Assembly (NCBI GenBank): GCA_963747535.1
Contig: CAVVFX010000019.1
Coordinates: 1 to 64,000 of the forward strand
Origin: CAVVFX01 sp963747535
Lineage (GTDB): Bacteria; Acidobacteriota; Terriglobia; Bryobacterales; Bryobacteraceae
Direction of reading: 5' to 3'
DNA: 64,000 bases
Shown here: one piece after another, positions 9,134 to 18,371 of the stretch
Layout of the letters: each line of letters opens with the position of its first letter
Numbering within the stretch: the first letter of the stretch is position 1
Notes under the pieces: generated by a model
The model's database searches: none
What the model was told of the DNA's origin: nothing
What the model saw: the letters and a program-made list of their open reading frames with translations, nothing else
Position numbers and translations under genes: made by a program

Positions 9134-10630
9134 ATGAAATCCGCATACCTCCCGCTGATTCTCCTGATCTCTCCTCTACTGGCCCAGGACGTGCTCCAAC
9201 ATCACCTCAACGGCGCACGGGATGGTCTGTACGTCGAACCGCTCATCACCCGGGACTCCGCGCCTTTCATGCATCGCGATCTCACCTTCTACGCTCCGAT
9301 CCCCGGTCCGACTTATGCCCAACCCCTCTACGTGTCGAAAGGTCCGGGCGGCCGCGGCACTCTGATCGTGGTCACCGAGCAGAATATCGTCCTGGCCCTT
9401 GACGCGTCGGATGGCTCGCAAATCTGGACCAGCACTCTCGGCACCCCTGTTCCCCTTGCGCAACTTCCCTGCGGCGACATCGATCCGCTCGGCATTACCG
9501 GCACTCCTGTGCTGGATTTGCCCAACCGCATCCTCTATGCCGATGCCATGACAACCCCTGACAACGGGGGCACCAAACTGCACCGGATCTTCGCGCTGTC
9601 CCTGGACGATGGCTCGACACTTCCCGGCTGGCCACTCGATCTTTCCAGCGTGAGTTTCCAGGGGATTTCTTTCGACTCGACGTTTCAGAACCAGCGCGGC
9701 GCACTCCTGCTGCACGACGGCATCCTCTACGTCCCCTACGGGGGCCACGCCGGCGATTGCGGCAACTACCACGGCTGGGTGGTCGCGGTGCCCGTAAATA
9801 ATCCAGCCCAGGCGACAGGCTGGGCGACCGGGGCAGTGGCGGGCGGCATCTGGGCGCCGGGCGGCGTGGCGACGGACGGGAGAGCCATCTTTGCCGCGAC
9901 CGGCAACACCGGCGGTGCGAATGTCTGGTCGGGGGGCGAAGCCATTGTCCGGCTGGGCCGTGGGGCAACCTTCTCGGGCAATCCAGACGACTACTTTGCA
10001 CCTTCCAACTGGCTTTACCTCGACGAATACGATTTGGATCTCGGTGGTTCCGGACCCGTGCTGATCGACGTGCCGGGTGCAACACCCTCGCATCTGGCAG
10101 TCGCCCTGGGAAAGAACGGCGTTGCCTACCTGTTGGACCGCGAGCACCTCGGCGGTCTGGGAACCGGTGACGGAATCTCCGGCGAGGGTTTGCAGAGTGC
10201 GCAAGTCTCCGTTGGATCGATAATCAATGCTGCTGCTGCATTTACCGCCGCCTCCGGCTCATACGTGGTCTTCCACTCCACGGATATCGGCACCGGCTGT
10301 CCGGGTGTTCCCGGGGACCTGATCGCCCTGCGGATCGGCGCCACTGCACCACCGACCCTCACGGTTGCATGGTGCGCCAACGATCTGGGCGGCGGATTAC
10401 CGATCGTGACCACCACCGATGGCACTTCGCAGCCGATCGTGTGGACCATAGGAGCCGAAGACACCAATCAACTGCACGCCTTCAACGGGGAAAATGGAGA
10501 CGTGCTGTTCGCCGGCGGAGGACCGGACGACCAAATGAGCAACGTGCAGCACTTCCAAACCGCCATAGCGGTCAACGGCCGGATCTTCGTGGCCGCCGAC
10601 AACGAACTCTACGCCTTCACCACTCAGTAG
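9134..10630 (+). CDS. Secreted PQQ-like beta-propeller protein
   Basis: The chosen ATG at 9134 has AAAGGAG about 13 bases upstream and opens a clean signal peptide (MKSAYLPLILLISPLLAQ). The mature part (about 480 residues) shows repeated blade motifs of the PQQ/pyrrolo-quinoline-like propeller type: VVTEQNIVLALDASDGSQIW, GTPVLDLPNRILYADA, ALGKNGVAYLLDRE and FVAADNELYAF. Haem-binding CXXCH and the catalytic WD motif of true quinoprotein dehydrogenases are not seen, so this may be a structural or sugar-binding propeller rather than an enzyme. It is probably periplasmic or extracellular. It stands alone, 117 bases from the next gene. Confidence 0.8.
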   Translation: MKSAYLPLILLISPLLAQDVLQHHLNGARDGLYVEPLITRDSAPFMHRDLTFYAPIPGPTYAQPLYVSKGPGGRGTLIVVTEQNIVLALDASDGSQIWTSTLGTPVPLAQLPCGDIDPLGITGTPVLDLPNRILYADAMTTPDNGGTKLHRIFALSLDDGSTLPGWPLDLSSVSFQGISFDSTFQNQRGALLLHDGILYVPYGGHAGDCGNYHGWVVAVPVNNPAQATGWATGAVAGGIWAPGGVATDGRAIFAATGNTGGANVWSGGEAIVRLGRGATFSGNPDDYFAPSNWLYLDEYDLDLGGSGPVLIDVPGATPSHLAVALGKNGVAYLLDREHLGGLGTGDGISGEGLQSAQVSVGSIINAAAAFTAASGSYVVFHSTDIGTGCPGVPGDLIALRIGATAPPTLTVAWCANDLGGGLPIVTTTDGTSQPIVWTIGAEDTNQLHAFNGENGDVLFAGGGPDDQMSNVQHFQTAIAVNGRIFVAADNELYAFTTQ

Positions 10631-10739
10631 CTGAAGCGCGGAGTTTCCCGGTAACGCCTCCGTCACGACGTGAACCAATGTAGGCGCATGTTTCCACCCG
10701 GCGCTATAATCGGAACTCGCGAAGCAGGAACGGGAGGTT

Positions 10740-12311
10740 GTGGTGAGAATCGGTCGTACGCCCGTCATGGTGGGGAGTTTAATAGCGCTGGCAGTATCGG
10801 CGCACGGGCAGAGTGTGGATATGGCCGGCAGCGTAGTCGATAGATGGGAAACTGCGGTGCCGGACGCGAGACTGACGCTGACGAGCCCGCTGACCGGCGC
10901 GTCGCTCATGTCCACCTCAAATCCGGCCGGCGAATACGTGTTTCCGCAAATGACGCCCGGCCGCTATGATCTCGCAGTTCGCGCCGGGGGGTTCAAGCTA
11001 TACACGCGCCATGGCATAGAGATCGTCGGGGCGGCGGCGCGAATGGAAGTCAGAATGGACCGCGAGAAAGACAACTCCGGAGCTACTATACGGGAGTTGG
11101 AGACCGTGGCTGCCGCCCAGCCTGACGACTATCTGGCGCACTTCGTGCTGGGACGCGCCTACTTCGCCAAAGGGGATCTCGACAAAGCTCTGAAACAGTT
11201 CCAGGAATCACTCAAGCTGCGCCCGGGTGATGCGCCGGCCAGGTTGGGCGTGGCCCAAGTGGCGCTACGCGGCGGCGGGCCGGCGACGACTTTGAGGATC
11301 GCACAGGAGTTGATCAGGTCGGAACCTGGAAACGGACTGGCAACCATGCTCGCCGCCGCAGTTTACCGGCTGACGGGACAGCCGGATGCGGCCGCGGACC
11401 TACTTGCCAGGTTCCTGGTGAACAATCCGAACGACACCGAAGTGCTGATCGAATTGGGAAGCACCGATGCGCAACGGAAGCAATATCCGGAAGCCGCGAA
11501 AGCCTTCGTCCGGGCCTACGACATGGATCCTTCCAACATTCAGGCACTGAGGGGCCAGATCGAGATCCAACTGGCTTTAAAGGAACCGGAAAAAGCCTTG
11601 CAGCTTATCGCCGGGGAGGTGGAGAAGTATCCGCAGCGCGGCGATCTGCGCAAGGAGTTGGCCGCGACTGAAGTTCGGACCCGGCAGTTTGACAAGGCGA
11701 TGGCGGATTATCAGTCCATCCTGGAGAAGTACCAGGAAACTCCGCAGGAACAAGCCGATACCTATGCCCGCATCGCAGGGGTTTATCAGATCAAGGAGGA
11801 TCTTCCGCATTCGATTGAGAACCTGAAAAAAGCCACGCAACTCGCACCGGGCAATGCCGCTTACGTCACCAGTCTGGCGGTCACCTACGATCTTTCGGGC
11901 AAACCGCAGGAAGCGTTGGTGTGTTATAAACACGCCCTCAAAATCGACCCCGGGAACGCGCTGCTCATGAACAACGCTGCCTATAGCATCGCAAGAGCGG
12001 GTGGCGATCTGGATGAGGCGCTGCGGTTGGTTCAACTGGCCAGGCGTCAGATGCCGAACTCGAGTGACATCCTCGATACGCTCGGCTGGGTTTATCTGCA
12101 GAAGAACATGGTCGACAGCGCCACTCAGATCTTTGAGGAGCTGGTAGAGAAGGTACAGACCAATGCGACGTATCACTATCACTACGCCTTGGCGCTCGCC
12201 CGAAAAGGCGATAAAGCCGCGGCGCTGAAGGAACTGGATCTGGCGTTGCAGAACAGCCCGGGCAAAGGCGAGCAAGCGGAGATCAAAGAGTTAATCCGGA
12301 AGCTATCCTGA
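10740..12311 (+). CDS. Secreted protein with carboxypeptidase-regulatory-like domain and TPR repeats
   Basis: The start is a GTG (GTGGTGAGAATC) preceded by CGGGAGG. A signal peptide (VMVGSLIALAVSAHGQ) is followed by a CarboxypepD_reg/Cna-B-like beta domain at about residues 26-100 (VVDRWETAVPDARLTLTSPL, AGEYVFPQMTPGRYDLAV). The rest, about 110-523, is a long TPR superhelix with units such as YLAHFVLGRAYFAKGDLDKA and DTLGWVYLQKNMVDSA. Such proteins usually act as periplasmic scaffolds for protein complexes; the specific partner is unknown. A TATAAT hexamer at 10705-10710 is a possible -10 element but no matching -35 is visible. Confidence 0.85.
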   Translation: MVRIGRTPVMVGSLIALAVSAHGQSVDMAGSVVDRWETAVPDARLTLTSPLTGASLMSTSNPAGEYVFPQMTPGRYDLAVRAGGFKLYTRHGIEIVGAAARMEVRMDREKDNSGATIRELETVAAAQPDDYLAHFVLGRAYFAKGDLDKALKQFQESLKLRPGDAPARLGVAQVALRGGGPATTLRIAQELIRSEPGNGLATMLAAAVYRLTGQPDAAADLLARFLVNNPNDTEVLIELGSTDAQRKQYPEAAKAFVRAYDMDPSNIQALRGQIEIQLALKEPEKALQLIAGEVEKYPQRGDLRKELAATEVRTRQFDKAMADYQSILEKYQETPQEQADTYARIAGVYQIKEDLPHSIENLKKATQLAPGNAAYVTSLAVTYDLSGKPQEALVCYKHALKIDPGNALLMNNAAYSIARAGGDLDEALRLVQLARRQMPNSSDILDTLGWVYLQKNMVDSATQIFEELVEKVQTNATYHYHYALALARKGDKAAALKELDLALQNSPGKGEQAEIKELIRKLS

Positions 12312-12388
12312 TTAGCGGACACGCGCCGGAGAAGCGTTCTCGAAAGACAGGGCTATTGCCGCATGTCCCGCCGGTGCACTTACTCAAA

Positions 12389-13516
12389 TCAATTTCCCGC
12401 CCCCGCAATCGGGTAACCCTGCCATATATACTCCAGGGCCTCGGGCAGGGTTTGCTGCTTCACGGTGCGGTCGGTGTGTCCGGCGTTACGCGCAAATACA
12501 AACTGATAATGATAGCCCTTCGCGGCCAGCACTTTGGCCATGTTCTCGTTGGCGAGAACCCAGTCGTGAAAGTTGTCGCGCGTAATTAGATTGTCCCTGT
12601 CACCGACTTCCATCCAGATGCGGAGCGGCTTAACCGGGCTGTTGGGGATGAGGTGCTCATGGAACTCCCAGGCGCCGTGGGGAGTCTCGGAATTCGACGG
12701 CCACTGCTGGTTGACATAGGTACCCGAGTAGGTGAGAACGCGGTGGTAGAGTTCCGGGTGGTACCACGCCATGATCAAGGCGCACGAGCCACCGGAGCTA
12801 CCGCCCATCGTCGCGCGACCTTCGGGATCTTTGGTCAGTTTCACGTTGTATTGCTTCTCCACGAGAGGCAGCACTTCTTTCTCGACGAACTCCGCGTACA
12901 GTCCGGACATGGTGTCGTATTCCAGGCCACGTTCGCTTCCCTGTGCGTCGCCCCCACCGTTGCTGATCGAGATGGCAATCATCACGGGGACGCGATGTTG
13001 GGCGATCAGACTGTCCAGGGCCGTGAACAACGCCTTGTCAGGTCCGTCGGCCCCGACAATGAACGGCGCGGCCGTGCCGGCGACGTACTGTTTAGGGACA
13101 TACACAGTCACCCGGCGAGTGTAAGGAGCGGGGTGGCTGTTGACTACCAGCTTGTTCGGGTCGGCTGGATCCGGCCTGCCAAAGGTGCCGGCCTCGCGGG
13201 CGATGCCCGGATAGAACTTGCTGTCGGCCGATTCCATGGTGAAGGTGGAGACCGCCCCCTGCGGCAGGCCGTCTGGCGCGGTCATTTCCGGCGCGGGGTT
13301 GTGGGTGGGACCAAGGATGAAGTTTCCGTCAGCCTTCGCCGGAGCGTTGGCGCCATCAGGTAATTCCTTCGCCGTGACATAACCGGGTGTGTTGGGATCG
13401 CGCGTCGGCGGAGTCGGGCGCGCCGGGCGTGGGGCGGCGGCCGGAGCCTGGGCGATTGCCGGATTAGAGCCGGTCATCAGGCTGAGAAGGAACGCGATGT
13501 TTAGAAGACGGAACAT
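12389..13516 (-). CDS. Secreted alpha/beta-hydrolase esterase (enterochelin-esterase-like)
   Basis: The ATG at 13516 has AAAGGAG 7 bases upstream and gives a 375-residue protein with a signal peptide ending near IAQA. A Pro/Ala-rich linker (PAAAPRPARPTPPTRDP) precedes the catalytic domain. The nucleophile elbow is TMGGSSGGSCALIMAWY (GxSxG), and the likely catalytic His is in RNAGHTDRTV. YVPKQYV, GADGPDKALF and ISISNGGGDAQ match the putative-esterase family (related to Fes and S-formylglutathione hydrolase). The substrate is probably an exported ester such as a carbohydrate ester, but is not decided by the sequence. It is read away from the Oar-like receptor at 13877. Confidence 0.85.
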   Translation of the reverse strand: MFRLLNIAFLLSLMTGSNPAIAQAPAAAPRPARPTPPTRDPNTPGYVTAKELPDGANAPAKADGNFILGPTHNPAPEMTAPDGLPQGAVSTFTMESADSKFYPGIAREAGTFGRPDPADPNKLVVNSHPAPYTRRVTVYVPKQYVAGTAAPFIVGADGPDKALFTALDSLIAQHRVPVMIAISISNGGGDAQGSERGLEYDTMSGLYAEFVEKEVLPLVEKQYNVKLTKDPEGRATMGGSSGGSCALIMAWYHPELYHRVLTYSGTYVNQQWPSNSETPHGAWEFHEHLIPNSPVKPLRIWMEVGDRDNLITRDNFHDWVLANENMAKVLAAKGYHYQFVFARNAGHTDRTVKQQTLPEALEYIWQGYPIAGAGN

Positions 13517-13876
13517 TAGAGACTCCTTTTGTCTTAGCGATGTCAATTCCCGCCGCGAGGGAGACGAGTCGATTCGTCTTGTACCGGGTTGGACACCAAG
13601 CGAAATCATCACCAATCTTAACTCAATAGTCGGTACGGTTTCTGGATGAGACAAGAGGCGCAACATCGCGGACGCTGCGGTTCTCACTGATCGCGGCTGA
13701 GAGATAACCTCGCCAGTTACCTGGCTTTCGTTCGACGCGTTGGCAGCCAGTATTTCAGGCAGGATGGCCGACGAGTGTCAATCAGCGGGGTCCCCTTTCA
13801 CTCGTTCTTGCGTTTTGGTAGACTATCGCCAACCGTCTCACAATTTGACCGGTTTAGCCAAGGAGGCAAAGGGACC
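13517..13876. other. Divergent intergenic region between esterase and TonB-dependent receptor genes
   Basis: This 360-base gap between two oppositely oriented genes carries the ribosome-binding sites of both (AAAGGAG next to 13517 on the minus strand; AGGAGG at 13861-13866 on the plus strand). It must hold both promoters, but I see no clear -35/-10 pair or operator palindrome. Confidence 0.5.
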
Positions 13877-16800
13877 ATGATTAGTCTATCGCGAAGTGTG
13901 TTTCTCGCTCTGATTGCTTTTCTTGCAGTCGCCCTGCTCGGGCAGGATACGCGCGGCAAGGTTCAGGGTATTATCAAAGATTCCTCGGGGGCTGTTATTG
14001 CGGACGCTCTAGTCGTTCTGCTCAATAATGATACCGGCGTCCGAACGCTCCAACACTCCAACGCCAGCGGCCAGTACCTGTTCGAAGCCGTGATCCCCGG
14101 CATGTACAGCGTAGAAGTGGATCTCCCCGGTTTCCGTTCGTTTGTACAGAAGAATGTGCTTGTCGAGGCACTCGGCGACGTGACCGTCAACGCGGCCCTT
14201 TCCGTCGGCAGTGCGCGTGACGCAGTGACGGTCGAGGCCACACCCGTCGCGGTCGAATTCAACTCCTCGACCATGTCGACCACGGTGGACACCAAGATGG
14301 CCAACACGGTGCCATTGATCAGCCGCAACCCATACCTGCTGGTCGAACTGAATCCCGCGGTCGTGCTGACGTCGACCACGCAACAGGAGCCGTTCCATTT
14401 CTGGGCAGGCTCGCAGTTCGATGCGGGCGGGAACACCAACGACAAAAACGATATCCTGCTCGACGGTTCACCTTCCATGACTGCGCAGAAGTCGAGCTAC
14501 ACTCCACCACCGGATGCCGTCGAGCAAGTGAACCTGCAGCAGAACTCAGTGGATGCCGAGTATGGTCACAGCGCCGGCGGCGTGCTCGCGATGCAATTGA
14601 AGTCGGGCACCAATGCTTTCCACGGCACCGCCTATTTCGTCGGCCGCAATCCGGACCTCAATGCCATGGCTGACAGGGTCACAGGCGCCGCGAACAATAC
14701 CCGCCAGAGCACGTGGGGAGGCACCATCGGGCACCCGATCATCCGTAACAAGCTTTTCAACTTTTTTGCCTATGAAGGCATGCGGATCAGCAGTCCGCTG
14801 TCGATTATCGACACGCTGCCAACCGCGGCCCAACGCACCGGCAATTTCTCGCAAAGCCTGAATACCCAGAGCGCGCTGGATACGATCTACGATCCCTGGA
14901 CAACCGTCACGAACGGGAACACCGTGACTCGCACGCCTTTCCCCAATAACACCATTCCCACTTCGCGTATCGATCCGACGGCGGCCAAAATCATGGGCGA
15001 ATTGTGGCAGCCTAACAATCCGGGATCCGGGCCTACCCTGGCCAACAATTTCCAGGCCGGCTACGCCGATCCTTATCCTTACTGGAACACGATGGATCGG
15101 GTGGATTACAACATCTCCGATAAGTGGAGAGTTTTTGGACGCTTTAACATGCTGCGCACCACCGAGGCTATCCAAGACTATACGGGCGGTTCCGCGCTGC
15201 TGCCTCTCTACGGATCGATTCGCAACGCGACGACCGTGTCAGGCGATGCTTTATACACGATCAACGCAACCACCGTGTTGGATATTCATGGCGCCTATAA
15301 CAGCATCAACGATTCTTTCGGATATCCCAACCGCAACCTTACGGCCTCCGATCTCGCGAGCTACTGGCCCAATAGTACCTGGTACTCGTCCTATATCACG
15401 ACGCTGCCGCACATCTATCTGCCCGGCTTCACTATTAACCAGGGTTCGGGAACCGCATTGGGCGTTACGAGCTACTGGTACCAGACGCCGAACTCCTGGA
15501 ACCTGGAAGGTAAGATCTCGAAGAACATCGGCCGTCATTACCTGAAGTTCGGAAGCGAATACCGGCGCGAGAACGTGAATGCCGCGCGCCCGGAACTCGC
15601 CAACTTCCAGTTCAACGGAGCGCTCACCGCCAACACTTATAACAACCCTAATACCAACCTGAGCGGCAACGCCTGGGCGACGTTCCTTTTGGGCGCGCTC
15701 GATAACAACACCTCGGCATATGAGATTCCCATTCAACAGCCGCGTAACAACTTTATCGGCGCTTTCGTGCAGGATGATTTTAAGTTCAATTCGCGCCTGA
15801 CCTTCAATTTCGGTTTACGTTACGAGTTCTTCTCCGGATTGAAGGATCCGCAGCACCGGCTGAGCGCCGCGATGAATCTGACGAATCCCATCCCCGAACT
15901 TTCGGGCGCGAACACTCCTACATTGCCCGCGGCCGCGCTCGCGCTGCGTACGTCGGCGCCGATTTACGACGGCGCATGGAATTTCACCAGTTCCAGCAGC
16001 CCCGATTCGTGGAATCCGCCGATGCTCCTTTTTGAGCCCCGTCTCGGCATTGCCTACAAAATCAACGATAAGACAGCGCTACGAGCCGGTTGGGCGCGGT
16101 TCATCGTTCCCGCCACGCTAACCGATGGTTTAAATATCCTGGGCAGCGTGCCTTATCCCGGTTACTCGGCGCAGTCCACTGTGATTGCACCGCTCGTCGG
16201 CATACCTCAAGCGACACTTTCGAATCCGTTCCCCGGCGGAGTGGTCCCGCCGACAGGTAACTCGCTCGGCCGCTACACAGAACTGGGCGATACCTCCGGG
16301 GGCGCGCAGTTCTTCGATCCCAACTTCAAGCCGGGTGTAAACGATCGCATCAACGTAAGTCTGCAGCGGCAGTTGCCCGCTCAGATTTTGCTCGACGCGA
16401 CATTTTTCGTCAACCTGAGCCACGATCTGCCTTATGCACAGAACCTCAACCTGGCCGATCCGCGAATCGCTTTCCAGAACGGCAATGCGACTAACGCATC
16501 GGTACCGAATCCTTTCTACAACCTGCTGCCGGCGAATTTGATGCCGGGCCAGTTGAGAACGACGGCGAATGTTCCGGTGAGCCAGTTATTGACGCCCTAT
16601 CCGCAGTATGGCCCTCTGTGGGAAGGGTTGATCGGCGGGCGCGGCGACCGCTACAAGTCGTTGCAGATCTCGGCGCGCCGGCCTTTCGCCAACGGCTTCA
16701 ATCTCATTCTGGCGTATAACTACAATCGCGAAACCGATCAGGAGTATTACGACCCGTTGGCCGAGTATCTGCACCAGTTCACCTGGACGCCAACCCAGAC

Positions 16801-17389
16801 ACCCCATCACCGCCTCACATCCGCTATGGTCTACGAACTTCCATTCGGCAAGAGCCGGAAGTATATGTCGAACGCCAACCGCTTCGTGGACTACGCGCTC
16901 GGTGGGTGGGTGCTCAGCGGCCTATACACTTACAATTCCGGCGTGCCATTGCGATTCGGTGTGACGTCGACCACCGCGAACGGTGCGAGCAACTACGTGG
17001 GAGCGTCTTTGAATTCCGCGCCCATTGCGAGTTGCTCCTGTGTGGTCGTCACAGGGGACCCGGCGATCTCCAATCCGACGAGGGGCCATTGGTTCAACAC
17101 CAGCGTGGTGTCGGTGCTGCCCTCTTTCACCGAAGCGACCAACCCCACGCAGTACTCAAATTGGCTGGGACCGCGTTTCGTCGATATCGATATGGCGCTC
17201 GCCAAGCAGTTTGCGATCGTCGAGAGGGTGAAATTCGAACTGCGTGTCGACGCTTTCAATCTGGTGAACACGCTAACGCCGGCTAACCCGATTACCTCGC
17301 CGACCAACGCGAATTTCGGAAAGTCGATCGATGAGGCTGCCGGCACCTACGGCAGGCAGATCCAGTTCTCGGGGAAGATTCTTTTCTGA
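13877..17389 (+). CDS. Oar-like TonB-dependent outer-membrane receptor
   Basis: The ATG at 13877, 10 bases after AGGAGG, gives 1,170 residues with a signal peptide (SVFLALIAFLAVALLGQ). An N-terminal carboxypeptidase-regulatory domain (about 25-110: GKVQGIIKDSSGAVIADA, SGQYLFEAVIPGMYSVEVDL) is followed by a plug domain (DILLDGSPSMT, VNLQQNSVDAEYGHSAGGVL) and a long beta-barrel with typical motifs (RVDYNISDKWRVFGRFNMLR, FVQDDFKFNSRLTFNFGLRY, WARFIVPATLTDG). The C-terminus ends in an aromatic residue (QIQFSGKILF), as expected for barrel insertion. The family is abundant in Acidobacteriota and thought to import polymers such as oligosaccharides. It is followed after only 5 bases by the multihaem cytochrome gene, with which it may be co-transcribed. 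Confidence 0.92.
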   Translation: MISLSRSVFLALIAFLAVALLGQDTRGKVQGIIKDSSGAVIADALVVLLNNDTGVRTLQHSNASGQYLFEAVIPGMYSVEVDLPGFRSFVQKNVLVEALGDVTVNAALSVGSARDAVTVEATPVAVEFNSSTMSTTVDTKMANTVPLISRNPYLLVELNPAVVLTSTTQQEPFHFWAGSQFDAGGNTNDKNDILLDGSPSMTAQKSSYTPPPDAVEQVNLQQNSVDAEYGHSAGGVLAMQLKSGTNAFHGTAYFVGRNPDLNAMADRVTGAANNTRQSTWGGTIGHPIIRNKLFNFFAYEGMRISSPLSIIDTLPTAAQRTGNFSQSLNTQSALDTIYDPWTTVTNGNTVTRTPFPNNTIPTSRIDPTAAKIMGELWQPNNPGSGPTLANNFQAGYADPYPYWNTMDRVDYNISDKWRVFGRFNMLRTTEAIQDYTGGSALLPLYGSIRNATTVSGDALYTINATTVLDIHGAYNSINDSFGYPNRNLTASDLASYWPNSTWYSSYITTLPHIYLPGFTINQGSGTALGVTSYWYQTPNSWNLEGKISKNIGRHYLKFGSEYRRENVNAARPELANFQFNGALTANTYNNPNTNLSGNAWATFLLGALDNNTSAYEIPIQQPRNNFIGAFVQDDFKFNSRLTFNFGLRYEFFSGLKDPQHRLSAAMNLTNPIPELSGANTPTLPAAALALRTSAPIYDGAWNFTSSSSPDSWNPPMLLFEPRLGIAYKINDKTALRAGWARFIVPATLTDGLNILGSVPYPGYSAQSTVIAPLVGIPQATLSNPFPGGVVPPTGNSLGRYTELGDTSGGAQFFDPNFKPGVNDRINVSLQRQLPAQILLDATFFVNLSHDLPYAQNLNLADPRIAFQNGNATNASVPNPFYNLLPANLMPGQLRTTANVPVSQLLTPYPQYGPLWEGLIGGRGDRYKSLQISARRPFANGFNLILAYNYNRETDQEYYDPLAEYLHQFTWTPTQTPHHRLTSAMVYELPFGKSRKYMSNANRFVDYALGGWVLSGLYTYNSGVPLRFGVTSTTANGASNYVGASLNSAPIASCSCVVVTGDPAISNPTRGHWFNTSVVSVLPSFTEATNPTQYSNWLGPRFVDIDMALAKQFAIVERVKFELRVDAFNLVNTLTPANPITSPTNANFGKSIDEAAGTYGRQIQFSGKILF

Positions 17390-17394
17390 GGCTG

Positions 17395-18288
17395 GTGATA
17401 TCAGTAGCGGGCCTGCTGCTGATTCCTTTTCTGCCTGGCACTGCCGCCGCATCCGATTATGCCGGCGCGGCGGCTTGCCGGCCATGCCATCCCAGTGAGT
17501 TCGCGTCGCAGACGTTGAGCGCCCATGCCCGTGCACTCGAGCGATCGAAACCGTCGCAACCCGGCGAATGGGCCTTCGGCGCCGGGTTGCAAGCCATCAC
17601 TTTCGTGAGCCGGGTGGACGGCGAAAATTATCTCGAACTGGGTGAGAGCTGGTATCGCAAACTAAACGGCATGGCGCTGACGCCGGGTCATCGGAATTCC
17701 GCCGGGGTACGATATCGGATCTTCGATCCTTCCGCCGCAATGCTCCGCTGTTTCTCTTGCCATTCCACCGGTCCGGTCAGTGTTTCGCCTGCTGATGAAA
17801 CGATCGTCTCGCAGGAAACCGGTGTGCGGTGTGAGGTGTGCCATGGTCCCTCGGCAGCCCACGTGCGCGAACCGCAGCAGGTCCATCCGCGCAATCCGTC
17901 GCGTCTCTCCGCCACTGAGATCGACGATCTTTGCGGCGCCTGTCACCGGATGCCTACTCCCGCGGGCAGCGCCACGGATTTACGGAATCCCTGGAACGCC
18001 CGCCATCAGCCGTTGATGCTGGCAGTGAGCGCGTGCTTTCGCAAGAGCGACGGTAGCCTGAACTGTTTCACCTGTCACAATCCGCACGCGCCGCTCGAGC
18101 AGAATCTCGCGGCCTACGATACGGCCTGCGGCAAGTGCCATGCTTCGCCTCGTCATACGCGCGCGACACAAGGCCGGCCCTGTGCCGGGTGCCACATGCC
18201 CGCCGTCCGGCCGCTGCCGAACCTTGCCTTCGCCAACCATCGCATTGCCGTGTACACACCCGCCGATGCGATGTGGCCGGCGCGCTAA
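17395..18288 (+). CDS. Secreted seven-haem c-type cytochrome
   Basis: Seven CXXCH haem-attachment motifs are visible: CRPCH, CFSCH, CEVCH, CGACH, CFTCH, CGKCH and CAGCH, in a 297-residue protein with a short signal peptide (VAGLLLIPFLPGTAAA). The start GTG at 17395 lies 5 bases after the receptor stop and uses a GAGG overlapping that stop, suggesting translational coupling. The spacing resembles cytochrome c554/NrfB-like multihaem proteins that shuttle electrons in the periplasm. A specific donor or acceptor cannot be named. Confidence 0.88.
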   Translation: MISVAGLLLIPFLPGTAAASDYAGAAACRPCHPSEFASQTLSAHARALERSKPSQPGEWAFGAGLQAITFVSRVDGENYLELGESWYRKLNGMALTPGHRNSAGVRYRIFDPSAAMLRCFSCHSTGPVSVSPADETIVSQETGVRCEVCHGPSAAHVREPQQVHPRNPSRLSATEIDDLCGACHRMPTPAGSATDLRNPWNARHQPLMLAVSACFRKSDGSLNCFTCHNPHAPLEQNLAAYDTACGKCHASPRHTRATQGRPCAGCHMPAVRPLPNLAFANHRIAVYTPADAMWPAR

Positions 18289-18316
18289 TTGGTTACCGCG
18301 TAACTCTACCTAAGCT

Positions 18317-18345
18317 AGGGCAGACCACAAAAAACGGGTCGGCCG
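18317..18345. repeat. Degenerate copy of the intergenic hairpin repeat
   Basis: The left arm GGCAGACCA and a CAAAAAACG loop are present, but the right arm (GGGTCGGCC) is altered so that the pairing is imperfect. It lies between two convergent genes, as several copies do. Confidence 0.5.
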
Positions 18346-18371
18346 GCAACTTGTGCAGTTGCTGAACTCTG

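Noticed and set aside
10705..10710. TATAAT as a sigma-70 promoter for the TPR gene at 10740
   Set aside because: No acceptable -35 hexamer at 16-18 bases; kept only as a remark in the gene entry.
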